Origin: Phycisphaeraceae bacterium
GTDB taxonomy: Bacteria > Planctomycetota > Phycisphaerae > Phycisphaerales > Phycisphaeraceae
NCBI GenBank assembly: GCA_020851465.1
Contig: JADZCR010000003.1
Coordinates: 62,001-126,000 of the forward strand
Length of the DNA: 64,000 nucleotides
Reading direction: 5' to 3'
The position numbers and the translations under genes were made by a program. Below are positions 43,084 through 51,846 of this stretch, one piece after another (position 1 is the stretch's first letter; each line of letters opens with the position of its first letter). The notes below the pieces were generated by a model. That model saw only the letters and a program-made list of their open reading frames with translations. It did no database searches and was not told the origin of the DNA.

Positions 43084-43857
43084 ATGAACTGCTCCTCACC
43101 CCTATCACCGCCTCGAATCACAACCACGGTTCTGCGCGCCACCGCACTGCCCTTTCGCGTTCTATTCGCTGGGCTGGCTGAACTTTTTCCGCAGCATCGC
43201 GATGTCGAACTGCAACTCGCTGCTGCCAAGGGTTGGCAGCCGGATTGCCCAGATGCCTATTGCTCACGTTGTGGCGCGACCTGCTCGCCGCAGGCTGTCA
43301 CGGAGCGAGGTTGCCCGTTTTGTGTGAACAAACCGATCGCATGGGATCGCGTCGTCAGGCTCAGTGCATACGTAGAGCCGATGGACAGGTGGATTCGTCT
43401 TATGAAGTTCAGCCAGGAATGGACGTGGGCTGACTGGGCTGGTCTCTCCCTGGCTGAGGCCATTGGCGAAGTCCATTCGACCCGCACCGCAGTCGTTCCC
43501 GTGCCCATGCACCTCTATCGACGGATGCATCGTGGCTATAACCAGTCGGAAATCATCGCAGGCACGCTGGCAAAGGCTCGCGGCTGGCCGATGGCCTCGC
43601 TTTTGCGCCGAGTGAAACACACCAAACCACAAACCAGAGTTGCTCCCTCATCGCGTGCTGACAATATCCGTGGGTCTTTCACCGTGCGCAACATCGACCT
43701 GTCCGGCTGGAATCTCTGGCTTGTGGATGATGTCAAGACATCAGGTGCCACCGCGCGGATCTGTACCCGACTTCTAAAAAAGGCTGGTGCCCGGAGCGTC
43801 AGTCTCGCGGTCATGGCGGTAGGTGACCCCAAAGGCACCGACTTTCAACGGAAATAA
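43084..43857 (+). CDS. comF: ComF-family phosphoribosyltransferase-like protein
   Basis: 257 residues; the ATG at 43084 is used. An N-terminal zinc-ribbon-like segment has paired cysteines (YCSRCGATC and GCPFC). The C-terminal PRTase domain has VVPVPMHLYRRMHRGYNQSE and the PRPP-loop-like LWLVDDVKTSGATARI. In naturally competent bacteria ComFC supports DNA uptake; in many others the role is unclear, so the symbol reflects the family only. No other competence gene is nearby. It is divergent from the PyrK-like gene. Confidence 0.9.
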   Translation: MNCSSPLSPPRITTTVLRATALPFRVLFAGLAELFPQHRDVELQLAAAKGWQPDCPDAYCSRCGATCSPQAVTERGCPFCVNKPIAWDRVVRLSAYVEPMDRWIRLMKFSQEWTWADWAGLSLAEAIGEVHSTRTAVVPVPMHLYRRMHRGYNQSEIIAGTLAKARGWPMASLLRRVKHTKPQTRVAPSSRADNIRGSFTVRNIDLSGWNLWLVDDVKTSGATARICTRLLKKAGARSVSLAVMAVGDPKGTDFQRK

Positions 43858-43939
43858 AAATCCCCGGCTTATACTGCGAAAAGGCAGCGGTGACGCCCTT
43901 CACCAATGAGCAATCAATTGCCCACTGCGCAGACACGCT

Positions 43940-44983
43940 TTACCACTCCACCTTGACTTTTTTGCCGCATTTACGGCTTTCAACCGCGGCGAGAACCATG
44001 GCCAGACTTTTAATATTGTCCTCGCAGTGGGTCTGCGGCCTGGAACCCGTTCGGACACACTCGACAAACTCACGGATCAATCCGGTATGTCCTAAGTGCT
44101 CGACCGTGACATTCGGAATTTCCACATCACTCATCTCGCTGTGAAATCCGTGTTTGCCGCCCTCTTTAATCGCTGATGCCTTGATCCCTGCCTCACCATC
44201 CCAGAGCAGCGTGCCTCGCCGACCAACGACGCGCCAGGAACTGTTCCAACTCGTCGGCTGGCCTTCCGAGCACCACGAGCCGCGGTATGAAAAAACGATC
44301 GGTTCACCACGCGGCCCTTTCATCTCGAAAATTACCACAGCCGAGGCGTCACCCCGGTACCACGAGCGCGATGCATTGAATGAGTGGCAATAGACAGACA
44401 CCGGATCGGCTTCGGCGATGTAACGTGCCGCATCAAAAGTATGGATCGCCATGTCAACGATCAGCGGGTCATCCATCGCATCACGGAATCCGCCGAAGTG
44501 CGCGCCGATGAAAAAATCCGCATGAACTTCCTCAACCGCACCGATCGCATCGCTGCGCAGCGTTCGTGCGACACGCTGAATATTCGGCTCGTAGCGGCGA
44601 TTCTGGATGACCGCATATATCCGACCAGACGCACGAGCGGTGGCGACCATTCTGCAAGCCTTTTCCAACGAATCGGATAGCGGCTTTTCCCCCAGCACAT
44701 GGACGCCGGCATGCAACGCCTCGATTGTGACTGACTCGTGCGCAGCAGGAATCGTGACATCAAACACAACATCAGGTTTTGCAGCCTTCAGCGCATCCGC
44801 AAGTGAATTGAAGACGACTGAAGGTTCCAGATGATATTTTTCCGCATACTTTTCAGCCGCACTGCGATTCAAGTCCGTCAGGCCGACGATTTTCAAGCCC
44901 GGAGTTTTCGCGGCGGATTCCATCCAGGTCTGAGCCATTCCGCCGCAACCAACGAGAACCGCTTTGATTTCCTGAGTAGGCAT
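43940..44983 (-). CDS. Gfo/Idh/MocA family oxidoreductase
   Basis: 347 residues, cytoplasmic. The Rossmann loop is KAVLVGCGGMAQTWMESA; the hallmark EKP is in GVHVLGEKPLSDSLEKA. MDDPLIVDMAIHTFDAARYI carries the family's expected catalytic His region. Substrate unknown; typical members act on sugars or polyols. It is convergent with comF and shares only general family similarity with the protein at 3979-5052. It lies 56 bases downstream of pheT in the same direction and may be co-transcribed. Confidence 0.9.
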   Translation of the reverse strand: MPTQEIKAVLVGCGGMAQTWMESAAKTPGLKIVGLTDLNRSAAEKYAEKYHLEPSVVFNSLADALKAAKPDVVFDVTIPAAHESVTIEALHAGVHVLGEKPLSDSLEKACRMVATARASGRIYAVIQNRRYEPNIQRVARTLRSDAIGAVEEVHADFFIGAHFGGFRDAMDDPLIVDMAIHTFDAARYIAEADPVSVYCHSFNASRSWYRGDASAVVIFEMKGPRGEPIVFSYRGSWCSEGQPTSWNSSWRVVGRRGTLLWDGEAGIKASAIKEGGKHGFHSEMSDVEIPNVTVEHLGHTGLIREFVECVRTGSRPQTHCEDNIKSLAMVLAAVESRKCGKKVKVEW

Positions 44984-45039
44984 GATTTTCGAGCGGGCGA
45001 AAGCTGCCCATTCTCCATGTATTTCGAGTCGCCATCACC

Positions 45040-47064
45040 TCAGGCACGCAACTCCGCACCAAGCGTGGCTTTCAATCTTTCCACCACTGCGCCGACCTGC
45101 GGATCCACCTGCTCATGACGAAGCGTCGCGGTCGGATCGCGGAAAAACATTCGCAGACTCACGCTTTTTTTGCCCGCCGGTATTGGCTTGCCGCGATATG
45201 TCACGAGGAACCGCAAATCCTCCAACAAGGCCGGCTGCGCTGCGATGACTTCCCTGCTGACTTGTTCCCATGTAACCGCTTCGTCTAGGACGATCGATAT
45301 ATCCCGCTCGATACCGGGAAATCGCGTCAGCGATGACACCTGATGTTTGGGCGGATACGACGCCAGGAGCAGGTCGAGTTCTAATTCTGCAGCAACGAGC
45401 GGCGTCTGCAGGTCAAAAAGTTTCTGCGTCGCAGAGGAGATCGCTCCCATGACACCGATGACCTGATCCCCCACGCACACTTCAGCCGCCGAAGTAAACA
45501 CCGTACTTGTAGTTGGTTTGCAGGTCATACCCATCGACCCGCCAAGCGATGAAACCAGCTCTTCGATCGTGCCGCGTAAATCACGAACCGCCTGCTGCGC
45601 ATCCGCTGCGTCGGCAAGCAGCCCCAGCCGACGACGCTCAATGGTTTTCCGGCCGCTCTTTGACCAGACACTGGCGGTCTCAAAGATCCGCACGTGTGTG
45701 TTACCCACGTCCTGATTCGACTTTCGGCAGGACAAGAGACTGGGTAACAGTGACGGACGGAGCATGGGATCGTTCTTTCGCCGCTCGTCTTCGATCAACA
45801 GCGGCTGTTCACCACTGGCTGCGAACGACTCACCCAACCTGGGCGCAATGAAGCTGAAATTAATCGTCTCGTGGTAGCCGTGCGCGACGAGAACATCACC
45901 AAGCACCCGTCTTGCTCGGATAGCGGGTTGCACCGGCCGTGCGACAATCTCAATCTTCTGTCGCACCGGAACATCATCCAGCCCGTGCAGCCTTGCGAGT
46001 TCTTCGATGAGATCAATTTCACGGGCAAGATCGAGACGAAAACTCGGCACAACGCACGCAATCGTCTGCTGAGCAGCGTCCAGACGAGGAGCCAGGCCGA
46101 GTGTAGCCAGCAGATCAACCATCTGGCTGGCATCGAGGTTTAGCCCGGTAATTTCACGTGCTCTGGAAACACGCATCGATACAGTCCGAGCAGGCGGCAA
46201 GTCTGAACCGACGCGAATGATTCCTCGTGCTGCTTCTCCGCCTGCAAGCTCAAGGATCAGAGCAGCCGCCCACCTGCTCGCTTCCTCCACGCCATGCGGA
46301 TCGATGCCGCGCTCAAAGCGATAACTCGAATCACTCGCCAGCTTCAGCGCACGACTTGCACGACGCACAGCCAACGGATCGAAGATCGCTGATTCGAGCA
46401 GGATCTCGGTCGTGCTCGATGTTACTTCGCTGTTGACTCCTCCCATGACACCCGCCAGTGCGACAGGTTTATCTGCGTCTGCGATGACAAGCATCTGATC
46501 GGTGAGCTTATGCTTCGTGCCGTCTATCGCATCGAACTGCTCAGCATTTCGAGCTGTACGAATCACAATTTTTCTGCCCGCCAGCCGGGACAAATCGAAA
46601 GCATGCAGCGGCTGCCCGGACGCAAAAAGCACGTAGTTCGTGATATCAACGACATTATTTACGCTGCGTTGGCCAATTGTCTCGAGTCGTTTGACCAACC
46701 AGGCAGGGCTTGGCCCAATCTTGATGCCGCGAATCACACGGGCGGTGTAAAGCGGACAGAGGTCGAAGCGATCATTGGCCACGCTGGTTATGGATTCGAC
46801 CGCGGCAACAGACTTCTCCAGCAGTGCAATATCCGGAAGTTTCAGTGCGCGACCAGAACCAGCCGCGACTTCACGAGCTACACCGACGTGTGACAGGCAA
46901 TCCGCGCGATTGCTCGTCACCTCCACATCGAGCATCTCATCACCATCGGATCGCTTCTCGCGTGTCTCAATGGGTAAACCCTGCGCGGTTAAGCGTCGCT
47001 CGACCTCATCAGCCGAGACGTGCGGATCGAGATACTCGTTAAGCCATGCGAGACTGACCTTCAT
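45040..47064 (-). CDS. pheT: Phenylalanyl-tRNA synthetase beta subunit, lacking the tRNA-binding insert
   Basis: Charges tRNA-Phe with PheS. 674 residues against about 800 for most bacterial PheT. The first 40 residues (KVSLAWLNEYLDPHVSADEV) match B1, but the sequence goes almost straight to LDVEVTSNRADCLSHVGVARE, so the EMAP-II-like B2 tRNA-binding domain (about residues 40-150 of E. coli PheT) is missing. B3/B4 (SVNNVVDITNYVLFASGQPLH), B5, the inactive core and the FDX-ACB anticodon domain (LTRFPGIERDISIVLD, FRDPTATLRHEQVD) follow. The reading frame is intact, so the loss looks like a real deletion in the lineage. pheS is not in the window. Confidence 0.94.
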   Translation of the reverse strand: MKVSLAWLNEYLDPHVSADEVERRLTAQGLPIETREKRSDGDEMLDVEVTSNRADCLSHVGVAREVAAGSGRALKLPDIALLEKSVAAVESITSVANDRFDLCPLYTARVIRGIKIGPSPAWLVKRLETIGQRSVNNVVDITNYVLFASGQPLHAFDLSRLAGRKIVIRTARNAEQFDAIDGTKHKLTDQMLVIADADKPVALAGVMGGVNSEVTSSTTEILLESAIFDPLAVRRASRALKLASDSSYRFERGIDPHGVEEASRWAAALILELAGGEAARGIIRVGSDLPPARTVSMRVSRAREITGLNLDASQMVDLLATLGLAPRLDAAQQTIACVVPSFRLDLAREIDLIEELARLHGLDDVPVRQKIEIVARPVQPAIRARRVLGDVLVAHGYHETINFSFIAPRLGESFAASGEQPLLIEDERRKNDPMLRPSLLPSLLSCRKSNQDVGNTHVRIFETASVWSKSGRKTIERRRLGLLADAADAQQAVRDLRGTIEELVSSLGGSMGMTCKPTTSTVFTSAAEVCVGDQVIGVMGAISSATQKLFDLQTPLVAAELELDLLLASYPPKHQVSSLTRFPGIERDISIVLDEAVTWEQVSREVIAAQPALLEDLRFLVTYRGKPIPAGKKSVSLRMFFRDPTATLRHEQVDPQVGAVVERLKATLGAELRA

Positions 47065-47121
47065 AGGCTGTAGAGATTAGCAGGAAATTTGAGATCGATG
47101 CGAACAGGTTAAACTCTTGCC

Positions 47122-47682
47122 ATGAGCAAGGTGCTATTGACGTACTGCCTTTTTGGATTACTCGCGCTCGTATCCGGTTGTGTCGAGCCGCATCGTGATC
47201 CGGCACTGGCGAAGATCGAGATGCCCGCCGACTTCGGTCTTGAGCTGACCGTACATGGCAAGCTAGATACTGCGGACCCCATGCTTCAGCCTGCGCGGTA
47301 TGTGCTCGAACCCAACCGTCGGTTGCGGGCACTGGTGGGAGAGCTTGCGGAAACGCGGTCCTTCCCACGGATCGTGCGGATGCTGACCCCAGCCGACTAC
47401 GAGGCGATCTACCATCTGATCGATGAGGCGCATCTATTCGTCGAACCGACGAGTCCCGGTGCGGAGCTACTCAAAGCCGGCAAGCCAGCGGATTCACCGA
47501 CTCTTTATCAAGTACGTATCCACGCCAAAGGTAAGGCTCACCATTACGCGACTACTCCAGTGGAGTCACCACCAACGATACAACTGCACGCCCGCCTCGC
47601 GGAGTTAGCCGTCGGACCAGGTTCCATTCGTCCCCCCACCTCGCGCCCGGCGGAAACCCAGACATCGAATGAGGAAAAATAA
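47122..47682 (+). CDS. Lipoprotein, unknown function
   Basis: 186 residues with a lipoprotein signal (GLLALVSGC, modified Cys near residue 20). The soluble part includes FPRIVRMLTPADYEAIYHLIDEAHLF, which is similar to a segment of the next protein, suggesting tandem relatives. It ends in a Pro/Ser/Thr-rich tail. A TAAACT hexamer lies six bases before the ATG without a Shine-Dalgarno. The stop codon overlaps the next start (TAATG). Confidence 0.75.
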   Translation: MSKVLLTYCLFGLLALVSGCVEPHRDPALAKIEMPADFGLELTVHGKLDTADPMLQPARYVLEPNRRLRALVGELAETRSFPRIVRMLTPADYEAIYHLIDEAHLFVEPTSPGAELLKAGKPADSPTLYQVRIHAKGKAHHYATTPVESPPTIQLHARLAELAVGPGSIRPPTSRPAETQTSNEEK

Positions 47683-48248
47683 TGAGCACGACACCAATCA
47701 TCACGCTTCAACCTTATCGCCAGTTGCTCTCCAGGACGGCGATAACAGGGCATCACAAGCTGAAAACCGTCTTTCTTCCTGCGACGTTATTCGTGCTGCT
47801 CTTGCAGATGCTCGTCGGCTGCGCCTCGCAAAGCGCAGGTCCTGCCGATTCCAAAGGACGCCGCCTCGATCTTGAATTTAAAACTCAGATGACTGACCAT
47901 CGGTACACCTATTTTGAGATTAAGCGAGGCACGCTCAAGTACGGCGGGGGGCGCGACGGAGCACAGATGGAGGCAGCCCCGGTTTTACAGCTATCCACCG
48001 AACAACTCGACGCGATCTGGGCGATCATCGACCGCTATGATTTGATGAACGCAAAGGGTTCTTTCTTGGGTAAGGGAGAAACCGCCACCTACGATCTGAC
48101 GCTCAACGACGGCCGAATGTTGTCTCACGCAATCCACGCAACCGACGACAAGGTACCGGGGTTAAAAGAGTTACATCAACTGCTATTTGATTACCAGGCA
48201 ACTGTGCGGTATCGAATTCCTGAACTCGAAACGCATAATAAATCGTGA
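47682..48248 (+). CDS. Lipoprotein related to its upstream neighbour
   Basis: 188 residues. The hydrophobic stretch FLPATLFVLLLQMLVGC ends in a lipobox, with a longer N-terminal region than usual (about 45 residues before the Cys), so an internal start at a later codon is possible. The body has a GTLKYGGG segment, then LSTEQLDAIWAIIDRYDLM, which resembles the ADYEAIYHLIDEAHLF of the preceding protein. Its start overlaps the upstream stop by one base, so the two are co-translated. Unknown role at the membrane. Confidence 0.75.
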   Translation: MSTTPIITLQPYRQLLSRTAITGHHKLKTVFLPATLFVLLLQMLVGCASQSAGPADSKGRRLDLEFKTQMTDHRYTYFEIKRGTLKYGGGRDGAQMEAAPVLQLSTEQLDAIWAIIDRYDLMNAKGSFLGKGETATYDLTLNDGRMLSHAIHATDDKVPGLKELHQLLFDYQATVRYRIPELETHNKS

Positions 48249-48253
48249 CCTGC

Positions 48254-48283
48254 TTGGCATTTGCTGCACGAGTCTGGTAAGAT
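48254..48283 (+). promoter_or_regulatory. Candidate promoter of rpoZ
   Basis: TTGGCA (5 of 6 to -35), 18-base spacer, TAAGAT (4 of 6 to -10), about 60 bases before the rpoZ ATG. Confidence 0.45.
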
Positions 48284-48345
48284 ACTTGGCTCAAAACTCC
48301 TCACACTCACCTGCGGTTCCCCGCGTAAACGGAGCGAATAATCCC

Positions 48346-48567
48346 ATGCTCGAAGCCCTCAAGGACGACTCGGTTATCAACAAGCTCGGCGGCCGCTTCA
48401 AGTTCACCGCTCTGGTTCAGCACCGCGTCCGCGAACTGATGGATGGCGCGCGCCCGCTCGTCGAGCGTAAAGGCCGCAGCGATTTTGAAATTGCCGTTGA
48501 GGAAATCGTTGAAGGCAAGATCATTTTCGAGCTTCGCAAAGACAACGAAGACGCGGATAACGACTGA
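48346..48567 (+). CDS. rpoZ: RNA polymerase omega subunit
   Basis: 73 residues, about the usual length. VINKLGGRFKFTALVQHRVRELMDGARP is the omega fold's conserved helix pair and the acidic C-terminus (DNEDADND) is typical. Omega helps assemble the RNA polymerase core. GGAG lies about 10 bases before the ATG. It precedes coaC, the common rpoZ-coaBC neighbourhood in bacteria. Confidence 0.92.
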   Translation: MLEALKDDSVINKLGGRFKFTALVQHRVRELMDGARPLVERKGRSDFEIAVEEIVEGKIIFELRKDNEDADND

Positions 48568-48665
48568 TTTGATGATCGCGTCGATTGCAACTGACGGGTG
48601 TCGGTCGAGTCCGGATTTGCAATTGATCGGATGCTCAGCTTGTTCATCTCATCGCACCATTCGCC

Positions 48666-49286
48666 ATGAGTAAACGCCCTCGCGCCAACTCCAGCCGGTC
48701 CCCGTCGGTGGAATCCACCAGCGGAGCTTTCCTGGCGAATCGAAAAATCATTGTGGCGGTCACTGGCGGAATCGCCTGCTACAAGGCGGCAACACTGGTC
48801 AGCCGGCTCGTCCAGTCTGGTGCCACGGTGCGCGTCATCATGACCGAATCAGCCACGCAGTTCGTCGCACCGCTCACCTTCCAGGCTCTATCCGGCCAAA
48901 GCGTGCTCACCAGTATCTGGCAGGCGGATGATCGCCCCGACTCGCAGCACATCGGTCTGGCGAGATGGTGCGATCTGATGGTGATCGCCCCCGCCACCGC
49001 TGACATCCTCGCAAAGATCGCCTGCGGTCTGACGGATGACCTCGTGAGCCTGACGGTTTCCGCCCTGCCTCGCCATCCACAGCCCACACCAGTATTCATC
49101 GCGCCATCGATGAATACGCAGATGTGGGAAAATCCCGTCACCCAGCGAAACATCTCCACGATCAACGATTTACTCGGCTACCGATTTATCGGACCCGGTA
49201 CAGGTTGGCAAGCCTGTCGAACATCCGGAAGCGGTCGCATGGCCGAGCCGGAAGAAATCTTCGCTGCGCTGTGCAAGTCTCTTTAG
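48666..49286 (+). CDS. coaC: Phosphopantothenoylcysteine decarboxylase (CoaC domain alone)
   Basis: FMN-dependent decarboxylation step of coenzyme A synthesis; cytoplasmic. The 206 residues begin with a short polar extension, then VAVTGGIACYKAATLVSRL, LTFQALSGQSV, and SQHIGLARWCDLMVIAPATADILAK, with the active-site His in QHIGLA. The substrate clamp APSMNTQMWENPVTQRN is present. The CoaB synthetase half, usually fused in bacteria, is absent here; it must be encoded elsewhere. It follows rpoZ by 98 bases. Confidence 0.92.
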   Translation: MSKRPRANSSRSPSVESTSGAFLANRKIIVAVTGGIACYKAATLVSRLVQSGATVRVIMTESATQFVAPLTFQALSGQSVLTSIWQADDRPDSQHIGLARWCDLMVIAPATADILAKIACGLTDDLVSLTVSALPRHPQPTPVFIAPSMNTQMWENPVTQRNISTINDLLGYRFIGPGTGWQACRTSGSGRMAEPEEIFAALCKSL

Positions 49287-49319
49287 ACTCATCTCGACTC
49301 GATTGTTTGTGATCGGTTG

Positions 49320-50639
49320 CTAGACCATTGAATCGGCGAGTTTTTCTTCCGCTGTCATCTCGGCTCGGACCGACTCGTCCACCTGAAATTGGATGCCTTT
49401 ACGTTTGACCACCATGCCGATCGTGGCGATGGCGGAGATCAGAATCGCCCCGAAAATCCAATAAGCGGACCGCACATCAGCCCATTTGGCGATGGTGCCC
49501 GCCAGCAGTCCGCCGATCGGTATTCCACCCGCGATGGCGAGAAAGAAAAAGCTCGTGAGCCGTCCGCGCACCGAATTGGGAATCGATGCGATCATCGCGG
49601 TGTTTAACCGCGCGAGCGTGCCGATCTGTAATGATCCAGCGATACCGATGAGCACCACGGCGATCTGAAAATGCGCAACGCTACCGGCTGCGATTTCGAC
49701 CATCCCCAGCGTGATCAGCAACGGAATTCCCCGCCACGGCGAGGGGATGCGTTGACTCGAAAGCGCCAGCAGCAGCGAACCTATCACCGCGCCAGTGCCA
49801 AACGCGCTGAGCAGCAGCGCAAAGTCCTTTTCCTCGCCGCGACCCAGCGCATCCCTCGCGTAAGCCGGCAACATCGTCACGATGGGCGCGATGCAAATCC
49901 CCGCACTAAAAACGATCGCCAGGATCGCACGGATATCCGGTCGGCCTCGGAGATAACGCAATCCATCCAGCAGGCTCTGCCACGGGTGAGCGTGTTTGGC
50001 CTGACTCTGATCCGAGCTGTTACGAATGGTGATCAAAGCCGCGATAACGGCGATAAAACTCACGGCATTAAGCGCAAAACTCCACGTCGCCCCGAATTGG
50101 TGCAGGACGATGCCGCCGATCATCGGTCCCACGACACGTGCGCAGTTAAAACCCATCGAGTTAAGGGCGACCGCATTGGGTAAATCTTTGCGGGCCACCA
50201 GATCAGGCATGAGTGAGACAAAAGCGGGAATCAGCAGAGCGGAGAGCGTGCCGCTGACGAAAGAACAGGCGATGATCTCGCCGACAGTCAGACGCCTCAT
50301 TCCGTAGCGCACCGAGAGCCAGACCGACACGACGGCTTGAAGAATCGTCACGATCCCCATGAGTCGCCGCCGATTGACACGATCGGCCAGAACACCCGCC
50401 AACGGAGTCAGCAGCACCGGCAAGCCGGCCGCAAACGCATCAGCTCCTAGCCAGAAAGGATTTTTGTTGGAAAGCTCATACACGACCCATTGCTGGGCCA
50501 TGATCTGCATCCACGTGCCGATGTTGCTGACAACTGAACCGATCCACATCAGGCGGTAATCACGGTAGGACAGCGCACGAATGCCGTTGGGCCAGCGCGA
50601 AGTATCGCGCGGGATGCCGTTGGTCGAGCTTGAACTCAT
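49320..50639 (-). CDS. MFS transporter (EntS-like drug/siderophore exporter)
   Basis: 439 residues using the ATG at 50639; the frame opens at a GTG at 50657. About 12 membrane segments. The loop after segment two has LAGVLADRVNRRRLMGIV, the MFS A-motif. PFWLGADAFAAGLPVLLTPLAG and LLAGTIAKWADVRSAYWIFG are like the MFS_3/EntS group, proton-driven exporters of enterobactin or drugs. Substrate unknown. It lies convergent to coaC with a 33-base gap. Confidence 0.88.
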   Translation of the reverse strand: MSSSSTNGIPRDTSRWPNGIRALSYRDYRLMWIGSVVSNIGTWMQIMAQQWVVYELSNKNPFWLGADAFAAGLPVLLTPLAGVLADRVNRRRLMGIVTILQAVVSVWLSVRYGMRRLTVGEIIACSFVSGTLSALLIPAFVSLMPDLVARKDLPNAVALNSMGFNCARVVGPMIGGIVLHQFGATWSFALNAVSFIAVIAALITIRNSSDQSQAKHAHPWQSLLDGLRYLRGRPDIRAILAIVFSAGICIAPIVTMLPAYARDALGRGEEKDFALLLSAFGTGAVIGSLLLALSSQRIPSPWRGIPLLITLGMVEIAAGSVAHFQIAVVLIGIAGSLQIGTLARLNTAMIASIPNSVRGRLTSFFFLAIAGGIPIGGLLAGTIAKWADVRSAYWIFGAILISAIATIGMVVKRKGIQFQVDESVRAEMTAEEKLADSMV

Positions 50640-50730
50640 GTTTAATCGAACTTCCACTAACCGATGGCCGATGGAAAGTCGCGGACGATCAGGCCCTCAT
50701 CCGCCGGCCATCGACACTCGGTGATCATTT

Positions 50731-51792
50731 CTAAAGCCACTTCTTCAAAAACGCTTCTACCTTTACTCCCGACCACTGATGGTCGCCCTCGAACAAATCC
50801 GCTTCCACGTGATCCTCAGCATTAAAAACGCTGTAAATCTCGCGTACTCGACGAACGGCGGACCGGGTCGCGGCGATCGGGAAAATCGGGTCCGTCGATC
50901 CCGACTCCACGAGTATAGGCCGCGGCGCGATCAGAGCCGCCAGATCAGCCATGTCTAACTCTCGCGCCAGACCAGGGACGAAATTACAGATGCAGTGAAA
51001 CATGGCCATCACCGAATCACGGAACGTGTTGAGGTATCCGCTGACGATGGCAACGCGAATCCGTGTCTCGATGGCTGAAGTCCAGAGCGTCATCTGCCCC
51101 CCGCCGCTGATACCCATGAGGCCTATGCGTTTGGGATCGATGAACGGCAATGTTTCGAGATAGTCCACGCCCCGCTGAAGATCGTTGATGCGAATCCGCG
51201 CCAGCGTCGTGCCGAGCATCATCGCCACCACAGACGCGGCCTGGCATGGCGACTCTGACGTTTTGCCCGACATGTGGTCCGCGTCACGCCGTTCACCAAA
51301 ACCCATCGGTTCAATAACCAGCGTCGGATACCCCAGCCGCACCGCCTGGAGCGCGTAGTCTTTCTGATAACCGACGCCCTCCTGTCGCGCTTTGCCGGTT
51401 GCATCGAGTGCTACGAGATCCTTGGCACCGATGCCATGACCCGGAGTCGCAATCATTGCGGCGTGTCTTCCCCGGCTGGCGGAAATCCCATCGGGCACAC
51501 AGAGCCAGCAGACGGCTTTGAGATGACGGGCGGTATCAAGCGTCAAGAGCGTTCGCGTGTACCCGCGAAGTTTTTTCGTCTCAAGCACGTGAACCTGAAG
51601 CGGCGAGGCCGACGGCGGCGGAGCGTCACCGAGACATTTGAGAAAAGCCTTGCGGGCACCGGGTTGCCATAACTTCGCGTCACGCCGGGTGCGCGCACGA
51701 AACGCATGATGCGGAGGAGATTCTTCCAACCAGCGAAAAAGGTTGGGACGAATGGTCAAATGAGGGTGGAGAGGTTTTTTTCCCAGTTGCAT
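50731..51792 (-). CDS. Alpha/beta hydrolase (acetyl-xylan esterase/dienelactone-hydrolase-like)
   Basis: The ATG at 51792 is used; the longer open frame would run into smpB on the other strand. 353 residues. Nucleophile in LMGISGGGQMTLW, acid near SGSTDPIFP, and a late His in LFEGDHQWSG give a plausible Ser-Asp-His triad. KAVCWLCVPDGISASRG precedes an oxyanion-type HG segment ATPGHGIGA. No signal peptide. Esters of sugars are typical substrates in this family; that is inference. It is divergent from smpB with 54 bases between starts. Confidence 0.85.
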   Translation of the reverse strand: MQLGKKPLHPHLTIRPNLFRWLEESPPHHAFRARTRRDAKLWQPGARKAFLKCLGDAPPPSASPLQVHVLETKKLRGYTRTLLTLDTARHLKAVCWLCVPDGISASRGRHAAMIATPGHGIGAKDLVALDATGKARQEGVGYQKDYALQAVRLGYPTLVIEPMGFGERRDADHMSGKTSESPCQAASVVAMMLGTTLARIRINDLQRGVDYLETLPFIDPKRIGLMGISGGGQMTLWTSAIETRIRVAIVSGYLNTFRDSVMAMFHCICNFVPGLARELDMADLAALIAPRPILVESGSTDPIFPIAATRSAVRRVREIYSVFNAEDHVEADLFEGDHQWSGVKVEAFLKKWL

Positions 51793-51833
51793 GGATACAG
51801 AGTGTACCCAGTCGCACGCATCCCCAACTCGCC

Positions 51834-51839
51834 TACAAT
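51834..51839 (+). promoter_or_regulatory. -10-like hexamer next to the smpB start
   Basis: TACAAT (5 of 6) ends seven bases before the ATG at 51847; there is no Shine-Dalgarno in between. Confidence 0.4.
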
Positions 51840-51846
51840 CTCCGCC

